From: Candidatus Coprocola pullicola
Lineage (GTDB): Bacteria > Bacillota > Clostridia > Lachnospirales > Anaerotignaceae
Reading direction: 5' to 3'
Assembly: GCA_018715395.1 (NCBI GenBank)
Contig: DVLQ01000087.1
Span: 1 to 39,916 of the forward strand
Length of the DNA stretch: 39,916 nt
This document shows, one piece after another, positions 25,168 through 33,159 of the stretch. The notes under the pieces were generated by a model, which did no database searches, was not told where the DNA came from, and saw only the letters and a program-made list of their open reading frames with translations. Position 1 is the stretch's first letter. Every line of letters begins with the position of its first letter. Position numbers and translations under genes: made by a program.

Positions 25168-26244
25168 TTGGCGGCAGATGAAAAAACCGAACAAGCCACC
25201 CCCAAGAAGCGACGAGACGAGCGAAAAAAGGGAAATATATTTTTGAGCAAAGATGTAATTGTTGTCGTATCGCTTCTTGGTACATTTTTTTCTTTAAAGC
25301 TGTTGTTTCCCGGCATATATGCAACACTGCGTTCTTTTTTCTTACAATATATGAACTATGCTTCTACACAAACGGATGTGACTATGGAATTTACAGCAGA
25401 TATGACATTAGAAATGATAGTAGCTTTTGTAAAGACTTGTGTTCCATTGCTAGTGATTGCAGTGCTGCTTGCTATTGTTGCAACGACGGCTCAAACGAGG
25501 CTTTTGTTTTCTACAGATGCGTTGAAGCCAAAATTCAGCAGATTAAGCCCCTTGCAGGGATTTAAAAGAATGTTTTCTGCAAAAAGTGTTGTAGAAGTTA
25601 TAAAGGGGATTATAAAGATTAGTATATTGATGTATATACTATATGATTTTTTTGTAGGAGAGCTCATTAATTTTGAAAGAACGCTAAAATTGAATGTGAT
25701 TGCTTCTTCTATTTTTACATTAGATTGTATTATGAATTTGGTAATAAAGGTTAGTATTGCTTTTGTAATTATTTCTGCCTTTGATTATTTTTATCAATGG
25801 TGGGATTATGAAAAGCAGTTAAAAATGTCTAAACAAGAAGTAAAAGAAGAATATAAACAAACAGAGGGTAATCCTCAAATTAAAGGAAAAATTCGAGAAC
25901 TGCAAAGAAGAATGGCTATGTCAAGAATGATGCAGTCTGTACCTGAGGCAGACGTTGTACTGAGAAATCCAACACATTTTGCCGTAGCGTTGCGGTATGA
26001 CAATCAAAAAGACGCCGCGCCTATTGTGGTAGCCAAGGGGCAGGATGAAGTGGCATTGCGTATTATAAAAATTGCAGAAGAAAATGGCGTACAGGTGATT
26101 GAAAATAAAGCTGTTGCCAGAGCATTGTTTGTGATGACGGAAGTTTCTGATATGATACCGGAGGAATTTTATGGTACCGTTGCAGAAATTCTGGTTTATG
26201 TTTACAAACTGAATGGAAAAGATTTAACCGGAAAAAAGAAATAA
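25168..26244 (+). CDS. flhB: Flagellar export switch protein FlhB
   Basis: A 358-residue protein of normal length: basic N-terminus (DEKTEQATPKKRRDERKKGN), four membrane segments between about 30 and 210, a linker helix, and the self-cleavage site NPTH with Asn267 in VLRNPTHFAVALRYD. Cleavage and FliK contact switch export from hook to filament subunits. TTG start at 25168 with GGGGGG 6-7 bases upstream. It ends 63 bases before flhA. Confidence 0.96.
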   Translation: MAADEKTEQATPKKRRDERKKGNIFLSKDVIVVVSLLGTFFSLKLLFPGIYATLRSFFLQYMNYASTQTDVTMEFTADMTLEMIVAFVKTCVPLLVIAVLLAIVATTAQTRLLFSTDALKPKFSRLSPLQGFKRMFSAKSVVEVIKGIIKISILMYILYDFFVGELINFERTLKLNVIASSIFTLDCIMNLVIKVSIAFVIISAFDYFYQWWDYEKQLKMSKQEVKEEYKQTEGNPQIKGKIRELQRRMAMSRMMQSVPEADVVLRNPTHFAVALRYDNQKDAAPIVVAKGQDEVALRIIKIAEENGVQVIENKAVARALFVMTEVSDMIPEEFYGTVAEILVYVYKLNGKDLTGKKK

Positions 26245-26307
26245 TGACAGAATATTTTGGAAGTCTTATTTTTTACATAAAACCTTTGATGGGAAATGGT
26301 GAACTTT

Positions 26308-28407
26308 ATGAAAAATGCTTTAAATTATATTGTATCCATATTCGTAATTGGCATAGTGCTTTTATTGATTATACCACTGCCTACATGGCTGCTGGATATG
26401 ATGTTTATATTAAATATTTCTATTTCTTTGATTATATTGCTTATTTCTATGCAAATCAAAGAATCTTTGGAATTTTCTATCTTTCCCTCTTTGCTTTTGA
26501 TTACAACACTGTTTCGAATAGGTTTAAACATTTCTTCTACTCGTTTGATTTTGACAGAGCAAGGAGAGGCCGGCGCTGTAATTAAAGCATTTGGTAGTTT
26601 TGTATTGCAGGGAAATGTGATTGTCGGAGTTATTATATTTTTAATTATTGTATTGGTACAGTTTCTTGTTATTACAAAAGGTGCTGAACGTGTAGCAGAA
26701 GTTGCGGCTAGATTTACATTAGACGCTATGCCTGGTAAACAGATGGCTATTGACGCTGATTTAAGTTCAGGACTCATTACAGAGGAAGAATCTCGTATCA
26801 GACGATATAAAATACAAAAAGAAGCTGATTTTTATGGTTCCATGGACGGTGCTACAAAGATTGTAAAAGGAGACGCTATTATGTCCATTATCATTACAGT
26901 CATTAACTTTGTAGCCGGTACAATTATAGGTATGGTACAATCTACCATGACATTTAGTGAAGTATTGTCTGTATACTCTATTGCTACCATTGGCGATGGG
27001 CTTGTTTCACAGATACCTGCTCTTTTGATTTCTACAGCGACAGGTATGATTGTAACAAGAGCTGTTTCCGATGGCAGCTTGAATAATGATGTAGCGACCC
27101 AATTTTTGGCACAACCCCAAGCTCTTATGATGGGCGGAGGTATTATGATGATGCTTTCGGTGATACCAGGAATGCCTTTTGTGCCATTAATGGTTGTGGG
27201 CGCAATATTAATTGCCATTGGTTTTAGAGCTTTTAGAACAATGAAGCAACTTATTGCAACAGACGCATCGGCTATGACGACGCCCGGCGGCGCTGTAGGC
27301 AACGCTCCGATGGCTCCAGCAGAAGAAGAAGCACTTCCGATGAGTGAAAATGATTTTTACAAAGACATTAACAATGTATATTCTTTGTTAAATGTAGAGC
27401 CCATTGAAATGGAAATTGGATATAGCTTGATTCCTCTGGTGGATGAAGCAAGCGGAGGAAAGCTTATTGAACGTATTGTCATATTCAGAAGGCAGTATGC
27501 GCAAGATATGGGATTTGTAATTCCTTCTATACGATTAAGAGACAGTTCTAATTTGAATACGAATCAATATGTCATCAATATTAAAGGAGAAGAAGTGGCA
27601 AGAGGAGAAATACTCATTGACTATTATTTAGCATTGGAGCCGCCAAATCCTGCGGGAGATATTGATGGCATTGAAACGATAGAGCCTTCTTATGGTATTC
27701 CAAGTAAATGGATTACGCCCGAGAATAAAGAAATGGCAGAGATATACGGCTATACAGTAATTGACCCGCTTTCTGTTATGCTGACGCATTTATCTGAAAC
27801 AGTCAAAAAACATGCTTATGAGTTATTAACCAGAAATGAAGTGATGCAGTTAATTGAAAATATCAAAAAATCATCCCCAGAGTTGGTAGAAGAAACGTTT
27901 CCGAATGTGATTACTTATGGTTCTTTTCAAAAAATACTTTCTAATTTGTTAAAAGAAGGCGTGCCAATTAAAGATATGGAAACTATATTGGAAACAATTG
28001 TAGATTCTTCTACAAAAACTCATGATTTGGATACCATTACAGAAAATATCCGCATTGCTTTAAAACGTACAATTACAAGAAAATTCTGTGAAGGCGGACA
28101 GATGAAAGTGATTACACTGGATGCAGAAGTGGAAAAAGCAATCATATCCGGCTTAACAAAAGGAGAACAGGGGATTTATATTTCTATGAGTCCTGAACTG
28201 ATGCAGAAATTAATCAGTCAGATTAGTGAACAAATGAAGAAGTTTAATGAACTTTCTCAAACGCCGATTATATTGACAAGCAATGTGGTAAGAGCGTATT
28301 TTTACAGGCTGATAGAACAGTTTTATCCTAATATTTATGTGTTGTCTTTTAATGAAATTTCAAATAATGTGCAGATACAAGCCATTGGCAACATTGTATT
28401 ATCATAA
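26308..28407 (+). CDS. flhA: Flagellar export gate protein FlhA
   Basis: A 699-residue protein: about eight membrane segments in the first 310 residues, the conserved cytoplasmic FHIPEP-type block (AARFTLDAMPGKQMAIDADL, SSGLITEEESRIRR), and a large C-terminal domain that forms the nonameric docking ring for chaperone-substrate complexes. I chose the ATG at 26308 because GGTGA lies 5-6 bases upstream; an in-frame ATG at 26296 adds four residues. flhF and flhG, which commonly follow flhA, are absent; the sigma gene comes 27 bases later. Confidence 0.96.
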   Translation: MKNALNYIVSIFVIGIVLLLIIPLPTWLLDMMFILNISISLIILLISMQIKESLEFSIFPSLLLITTLFRIGLNISSTRLILTEQGEAGAVIKAFGSFVLQGNVIVGVIIFLIIVLVQFLVITKGAERVAEVAARFTLDAMPGKQMAIDADLSSGLITEEESRIRRYKIQKEADFYGSMDGATKIVKGDAIMSIIITVINFVAGTIIGMVQSTMTFSEVLSVYSIATIGDGLVSQIPALLISTATGMIVTRAVSDGSLNNDVATQFLAQPQALMMGGGIMMMLSVIPGMPFVPLMVVGAILIAIGFRAFRTMKQLIATDASAMTTPGGAVGNAPMAPAEEEALPMSENDFYKDINNVYSLLNVEPIEMEIGYSLIPLVDEASGGKLIERIVIFRRQYAQDMGFVIPSIRLRDSSNLNTNQYVINIKGEEVARGEILIDYYLALEPPNPAGDIDGIETIEPSYGIPSKWITPENKEMAEIYGYTVIDPLSVMLTHLSETVKKHAYELLTRNEVMQLIENIKKSSPELVEETFPNVITYGSFQKILSNLLKEGVPIKDMETILETIVDSSTKTHDLDTITENIRIALKRTITRKFCEGGQMKVITLDAEVEKAIISGLTKGEQGIYISMSPELMQKLISQISEQMKKFNELSQTPIILTSNVVRAYFYRLIEQFYPNIYVLSFNEISNNVQIQAIGNIVLS

Positions 28408-28434
28408 TCAAAAATAAGGACAGGAGCGATTGGT

Positions 28435-29217
28435 ATGCTTTCTCAAAAGGAATTGGATACAAAGACAAATGAAGAACTGCTCTTTCTTTATAAACAAACA
28501 AATGACCAAAAAATCAAACAAGCTTTAGTGTTGCGATATATATATATAGTCAAAAATATTGCTATGCAAATGAGAGGAATTTACTTGGGTTTTTCTCAGA
28601 TTGATGATATAATTAATGAAGGTGTTTTGGCTATTATGACAGCAATTGATAAATTTGACATCAACAAACATGTTAAATTTGAGACCTATATTTCCAAAAG
28701 AATTCGTGGCATGATTATTGATATTGCACGAAAGCAAGACTGGGTACCAAGGAGTATTCGTAAAAGTGCAAAAGACATAGAAGAAGCACAAAATATGCTT
28801 AGTCATAAATTAGGCAGAATACCAACAGATGAAGAAGTAGCAGATTATTTACAAATCAGTATAAAAAAGTATAAAGAAGATTTAGGAAAGACTGGTACGT
28901 TTAATCTTTTATCATTAGATATGTTAATGGAAGAAGAGGGCGTTGGACAAAAAAATGAAGGTATTTTAAAAAATACCAATGAACTTTTGCCGGAACAATA
29001 TATACAAAAAAAAGAGACCGCATCCGCATTGAAACAAGGGCTTGCTTCTTTAAGAGAAAAAGAACAATTGGTATTGTCTTTATATTATATCAATGAGTTA
29101 AACATGAAGGAGATTTCTGTTGTAATGAAGGTAAGCGAACCAAGAATTTCTCAAATTCATGCAAATGCAATCCGTAAGCTTAGAGAATATATGAAACGTT
29201 TTTTTGAGGAAAAATAA
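28435..29217 (+). CDS. fliA: Flagellar sigma factor sigma28 (FliA/SigD)
   Basis: A 260-residue sigma factor of the FliA/SigD/WhiG group. Region 2 (FSQIDDIINEGVLAIMTAID, KFDINKHVKFETYISKRIRG), region 3 (DWVPRSIRKSAKDIEEAQNM) and region 4 (LREKEQLVLSLYYINELNMK, EISVVMKVSEPRISQIHANA) are all present. It would direct late genes such as fliD-fliS, flagellin and some chemotaxis genes; an excellent GCCGATAA box upstream of fliD at 36209 fits. The anti-sigma FlgM is not in this window. ATG with AGGAG 8-9 bases upstream. Confidence 0.94.
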   Translation: MLSQKELDTKTNEELLFLYKQTNDQKIKQALVLRYIYIVKNIAMQMRGIYLGFSQIDDIINEGVLAIMTAIDKFDINKHVKFETYISKRIRGMIIDIARKQDWVPRSIRKSAKDIEEAQNMLSHKLGRIPTDEEVADYLQISIKKYKEDLGKTGTFNLLSLDMLMEEEGVGQKNEGILKNTNELLPEQYIQKKETASALKQGLASLREKEQLVLSLYYINELNMKEISVVMKVSEPRISQIHANAIRKLREYMKRFFEEK

Positions 29218-29246
29218 TAAAAGATAGCAAAAGGAGGCGAGTAAGC

Positions 29247-30008
29247 GTGTCAAAGGGGTTTTATGATTTAACTTCAAGTATGCTTACACAAAATAGACAT
29301 TTAGCTGTAATAGGAAATAATATTACAAATGCAGCCACACCTGGATTTAAAACAGATGAATTTATTGCTTCTACATTTCAAGATGAAATGTTTTCACGCT
29401 ATGGAAATATCAATCATGAAGATGGGCAAGAATTAGGCACAACACTTTCTATGGCAACAGCCGGCGTTCAAACAGTGACAGATTTTAGCCAAGGTATATT
29501 TGAACAGACAGGTATGAGCATGGATTTCGCTTTGACGGGGAATGGATTTTTTCAACTACAAGGCGAAGAAGGCGTTGTTTATACAAGAAATGGCTCTTTT
29601 ATTATAGATGACGAAGGATATTTATCCTTACCACATGGAGGGCGTGTTTTGGGAGAAGATAATCAACCGATTTATTTGGGTACAGATGATATACAGGCAC
29701 TGCCGGATGGCACTATATTGACGGGGGATGGCAACGTAGTACTGGCAAGGCTTGGCATTGTAGATTTTGAAGATTATGCCACATTACAAAAATCTGGAGA
29801 TGAAGGTTTGTTTATTACAACAGGGGCACAGCCGGTGCCAACAGATACAAAAATAGAATGGCAAACATTGGAAAAGTCAAATGTGGACATGGTAAAAGAA
29901 ATGACGGATATGATGTCTAGCCAAAGGGCGTTGCAAAGTGCGGCACAGGTATTAAAAATGTATGACCAGCTTTTGGGAAAAGCAACAACAGAAATTGGCA
30001 GAGTTTAA
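29247..30008 (+). CDS. Flagellar rod protein, FlgF/FlgG type (FlhO-like)
   Basis: A 253-residue rod/hook-family protein: N-terminal helix (KGFYDLTSSMLTQNRHLAVI, GNNITNAATPGFKTDEF), middle beta domain (MDFALTGNGFFQLQGEEGVV, YTRNGSFIIDDEGYLSLPHG), and C-terminal helix (LEKSNVDMVKEMTDMMSSQR). Pairs of such genes follow the sigma gene in Clostridia; in Bacillus they are flhO and flhP. Whether this copy is FlgF or FlgG is not certain. GTG start at 29247 with AAAGGAGG 9 bases upstream. Confidence 0.88.
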   Translation: MSKGFYDLTSSMLTQNRHLAVIGNNITNAATPGFKTDEFIASTFQDEMFSRYGNINHEDGQELGTTLSMATAGVQTVTDFSQGIFEQTGMSMDFALTGNGFFQLQGEEGVVYTRNGSFIIDDEGYLSLPHGGRVLGEDNQPIYLGTDDIQALPDGTILTGDGNVVLARLGIVDFEDYATLQKSGDEGLFITTGAQPVPTDTKIEWQTLEKSNVDMVKEMTDMMSSQRALQSAAQVLKMYDQLLGKATTEIGRV

Positions 30009-30033
30009 AAATAGAAGATAGGAGGAAAGGGCT

Positions 30034-30810
30034 ATGGATCGTTCTTTTTATACAGGCGCTGTGGGAGCCATTGCGCACCAAGAAAGACTAAATATTATTG
30101 CAAATAATTTAGCGAATGCCAATACAAATGGATATAAAAGAAAAGTATCTTCTTTTTCTGAATGTATCTACAGCAATTTAAATGCAGTTGCAGGAGAACA
30201 AACAGACTATATTGCAGGCTCTGGGCTGCATGTGGAAAAAACAGATGCGGACTTTAGCCAAGGAGCCATGGCGACTACCGGCAAAGAATATGACTATATG
30301 TTAAAGACAGAAGGTTTTTTTGCCATAGAAGATCCTATGACTGGAGAAATTTCTTACACAAGAGATGGTAACTTTTCTGCTTCTTTAGCAGAAGACGGTA
30401 ATTTTTATCTTGTTACGGCAAATGGCAAACGTGTGCTGGATACAAATCAGAATGCCATTATCATCGGCACAAGAACAATGCAACAACAAGAAGATACGAT
30501 TAATCCAGAATATGCTATGATTTCCGGAAACGATTTGATTGGACAAATTGGCATTTATACATTTCCTTCTACAAACGGTATGCAAAGCAATATGGGAACA
30601 GAATTTATTGCTGTTGCAAAAAATGGGCAACCGGTTATCACTGCAAGTTCTATAGAAACATTGGAACATAAAGCTTTAGAAATGAGTAATGTCAATCTGG
30701 CGGATGAAATATCAAAAGTAATTGAAGCGCAAAGGTGCTATCAGTATGCTTTGAAGATGGTACAGACTTCTGATGAGGTGGAAGCGACGATTAATGGATT
30801 AAGATCCTAA
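30034..30810 (+). CDS. Flagellar rod protein, FlgG/FlgF type (FlhP-like)
   Basis: A 258-residue paralogue of the preceding gene: N-terminal motif RLNIIANNLANANTNGYKRK, middle motif MLKTEGFFAIEDPMTGEISY with TRDGNFSASLAEDGNFYLVT, and C-terminal EMSNVNLADEISKVIEAQRC, YQYALKMVQTSDEVEATING. It is one of the two distal rod components. Tandem duplication from a rod ancestor is ancient. ATG with AGGAGGAAAGG upstream; 25 bases after the preceding gene. Confidence 0.88.
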   Translation: MDRSFYTGAVGAIAHQERLNIIANNLANANTNGYKRKVSSFSECIYSNLNAVAGEQTDYIAGSGLHVEKTDADFSQGAMATTGKEYDYMLKTEGFFAIEDPMTGEISYTRDGNFSASLAEDGNFYLVTANGKRVLDTNQNAIIIGTRTMQQQEDTINPEYAMISGNDLIGQIGIYTFPSTNGMQSNMGTEFIAVAKNGQPVITASSIETLEHKALEMSNVNLADEISKVIEAQRCYQYALKMVQTSDEVEATINGLRS

Positions 30811-30845
30811 AAAAGACATCTTGTAAGACAGGAGGATTATGTATA

Positions 30846-31466
30846 ATGAAAAAATATGAAGAAATGAATAGTCTTGAAATAGATGTTTTAAGAGAGATTG
30901 GCAGTATTGGCACAGGTAATGCGGCAACAGCCCTTTCTCAACTGATGAACAAAAAAATCAGGATGACCATGCCGGAAGTGCAGATTTTAGGCTTTAATGA
31001 AGCGATTACAAAATTTGGAGGACCGGAAACCATTGTATCAGGGGTACTTGTGACTACTTCCGGAGAACTAAATGGCATTATGTTATATTTACAGCAATTA
31101 GATTTTATTAATTTGATGTTAGAGCAGGTATTGACAGAAAAGATAGAAGATTTTGAGCAGCTTGGAGAAATGGAAGTATCGGCATTAGTTGAAATTGGAA
31201 ACATTATGATTTCTTCTTATATCAGCGCTATTTCTAAATTAACAGGAATCAATATAAATTTATCTGTTCCTGTTATGTCAGTAAATATGTTGGGAGCGAT
31301 TATGTCTGTGCCTATGGTGGAATTGGGATATCAAACAGATAAAATTATGACGATTAATGGAAAGTTTTTTGTAGATGATAAAGAAGTGTATAGTAATTTA
31401 TTATTGATGCCTGATGTAGAGTCATTAAATTATCTTTTGAAGAAGTTGGGTGTTTTGGATGAATGA
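30846..31466 (+). CDS. cheC: CheY-P phosphatase / CheD partner CheC
   Basis: A 206-residue CheC. The first half has DVLREIGSIGTGNAATALSQ near residues 13-32; the second has SALVEIGNIMISSYISAISK near residues 112-131. CheC removes phosphate from CheY-P and binds CheD. The second phosphatase site (S-x3-E-x2-N) is intact, but in the first the Asn of E-x2-N is replaced by Ser20, which should weaken it. ATG with AGGAGG upstream. The end overlaps cheD by 8 bases, so both are probably made together. Confidence 0.93.
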   Translation: MKKYEEMNSLEIDVLREIGSIGTGNAATALSQLMNKKIRMTMPEVQILGFNEAITKFGGPETIVSGVLVTTSGELNGIMLYLQQLDFINLMLEQVLTEKIEDFEQLGEMEVSALVEIGNIMISSYISAISKLTGININLSVPVMSVNMLGAIMSVPMVELGYQTDKIMTINGKFFVDDKEVYSNLLLMPDVESLNYLLKKLGVLDE

Positions 31467-31944
31467 AAAACAACTAGTTGTAGGGATTGCTGATATGAAA
31501 GTTTGCCGAGGTCCGGGACGTTTGATTACATATGCGCTTGGTTCTTGTATAGGTATATGTTTGTATGATCCTATGATTCGATTAGCAGGGATGGTACATA
31601 TTATGCTGCCAAACAATATGGAGGGCAGTAACAGTAATGTATTTAAGTATGCTGATACAGGAATACCGGCAACTATTAAAAAAATGGAGGTTTTTGGCGG
31701 TGTAAAATCCCGTATGATTTGTAAAATTGCTGGAGGAGCAAGAATGTTTGAGGTACAGCCGAATAGTTCTATTGGTAATATCGGACAAAGAAATATAGAA
31801 GCTGTAAAAAAAGTTCTCGCCAAAGAAGGAATTCGCATTGCAAAGGAGGACGTGGGGCTAAATTATGCCAGAACATTACTTTTGGACGCAGAAACAGGAA
31901 CAGCGGTTGTCCGTTCTTTTGGCAGAAAAGAATTGATTCTTTGA
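31459..31944 (+). CDS. cheD: Chemoreceptor glutamine deamidase CheD
   Basis: A 161-residue enzyme with the CheD active-site Cys in ITYALGSCIGICLYDP (about residue 30), the His in AGMVHIMLPN, and KIAGGARMFE. CheD deamidates receptor glutamines and, through CheC, links the motor state to receptor activity. ATG 31459 starts inside the end of cheC; an in-frame GTG at 31450 is possible. It is the last gene of the long string and is followed by a terminator-like hairpin. Confidence 0.93.
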   Translation: MNEKQLVVGIADMKVCRGPGRLITYALGSCIGICLYDPMIRLAGMVHIMLPNNMEGSNSNVFKYADTGIPATIKKMEVFGGVKSRMICKIAGGARMFEVQPNSSIGNIGQRNIEAVKKVLAKEGIRIAKEDVGLNYARTLLLDAETGTAVVRSFGRKELIL

Positions 31945-31959
31945 AACTCTTAATTATGC

Positions 31960-31991
31960 AAATAGACAGTTATAAAACACTGTTTATTTTT
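31960..31991 (+). terminator. Terminator-like hairpin at the end of the flagellar operon
   Basis: AAATAGACAGT (31960-31970) pairs with ACTGTTTATTT (31979-31989) with one G-U pair, followed by TT. The T-tract overlaps the stem, so it may be a moderate terminator. It is the first after flgB that is not combined with an alternative fold. Confidence 0.6.
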
Positions 31992-32029
31992 GTGATTTAG
32001 ATTTATGAAAGAAGAAAATAAAAATATGG

Positions 32030-32056
32030 TTATATTATGCTTTTTTTTGTCGATAT
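32030..32056 (+). promoter_or_regulatory. Candidate sigma28 promoter for cheV
   Basis: GTCGATAT (32049-32056) matches the Bacillus SigD -10 GCCGATAT at 7 of 8. The -35 at the correct 15-base distance (TTAT, 32030-32033) matches TAAA poorly. The resulting leader would be about 90 bases and contains an unused AAAGGAGGG at 32060-32068. Confidence 0.35.
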
Positions 32057-32151
32057 GTAAAAGGAGGGTATTTCCTTTTTTGTAAAAATTTTGATAGGAG
32101 TAAAAAATATTATAAATCCTAAAGCAAAAAATAACATGGGAGGGCATTTGA

Positions 32152-33075
32152 ATGACTAAAAAGACAAAGGGTGAAATTTTATTGGAGTCTGGTACCAATG
32201 AAATAGAAATTATGGAATTTACAATTTATGGAGAATTATATGGTATCAATGTGGCAAAAGTGACAGAAATTATGATGTCTGATAAAGTAAAGCCAATCCC
32301 TCATGCACATCCTGTTGTAGAAGGCATTTTCAAACCAAGAGATAAAGTGCTGACGGTCATTGACTTGCCAAAATATTTAAGTGGAAAAGAATCTGAAAAA
32401 AAGGAAAAAGATTTATTTATTGTGACGCATTTTAATAAAATGTATGTAGCATTTAGAGTACATACTGTAGTAGGCATTAGCAGAATTTCTTGGAATGATA
32501 TTCAAAAACCGGATAAAACCGTATCAGGAGGCGAAGAAGGCGTTGCAACAGGTATTGCACAGGCAGAAGGCTCTCTTGTTACTATATTGGATTTTGAAAG
32601 AATTGTTTCTGAAATTGCGCCGGAAACAGGTATACAAATGGAAGAAATTGAAAAAATGGGCGTAAGAAGCAGAAGCAAAAAACCTATTGTTATGGCAGAA
32701 GATTCTGTGTTGCTTTCTAAGCTGATTAGAGATTCTTTGTATAAAGCAGGCTATGAAAATGTGATTAAGTTTAATAATGGTGAAGAAGCATGGGAATATT
32801 TAAGGGGGATTCGGGACGAAGAAAATATTTTTGAAAAAGTAGCATTAGTCATTACAGATATTGAAATGCCAAGAATGGATGGGCATAGACTGACAAAATT
32901 AATAAAAGATGACAAGGCATTAAAGAAGATTCCTGTTATTATATTCTCTTCTTTAATCAATGAAGAAATGAGAATTAAAGGAAAGCAGTTGGGGGCAGAT
33001 GAGCAGCTTTCTAAGCCGGAAATTGGTCATTTGGTAGAGGTCATTGATGCATTGTTAGAAAGACATAATGGTTAA
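32152..33075 (+). CDS. cheV: Chemotaxis coupling protein CheV (CheW domain plus receiver)
   Basis: A 307-residue fusion. Residues about 15-160 are a CheW domain (EIEIMEFTIYGELYGINVAK; PIPHAHPVVEGIFKPRDKVL), and about 173-305 a receiver with acidic pocket AEDS, phospho-acceptor Asp in ALVITDIEMPRMDG, Ser in IIFSSL and Lys in LSKPEIG. CheV couples receptors to CheA and provides adaptation through phosphorylation. With no CheW in this window it may be the local coupler. ATG with GGGAGGG upstream, after a 207-base gap carrying a candidate sigma28 promoter. Confidence 0.92.
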   Translation: MTKKTKGEILLESGTNEIEIMEFTIYGELYGINVAKVTEIMMSDKVKPIPHAHPVVEGIFKPRDKVLTVIDLPKYLSGKESEKKEKDLFIVTHFNKMYVAFRVHTVVGISRISWNDIQKPDKTVSGGEEGVATGIAQAEGSLVTILDFERIVSEIAPETGIQMEEIEKMGVRSRSKKPIVMAEDSVLLSKLIRDSLYKAGYENVIKFNNGEEAWEYLRGIRDEENIFEKVALVITDIEMPRMDGHRLTKLIKDDKALKKIPVIIFSSLINEEMRIKGKQLGADEQLSKPEIGHLVEVIDALLERHNG

Positions 33076-33159
33076 TAATAAAATAAGATAGTGCAGTTCT
33101 AAAAAAAGTGCATATTTATTAGTTAAAACCAAATAATCAAAGTGGGGTGGAGAGAGAGT

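Noticed and set aside
26244-26585. 113-codon frame starting at the flhB stop
   Set aside because: Overlaps the flhA start in another frame and has a composition unlike a real protein (Tyr/Phe runs).
32060-32160. Possible small gene after the AAAGGAGGG at 32060-32068
   Set aside because: The frame would need an ATT start with almost no spacer, and the nearby TTG is followed at once by a stop.
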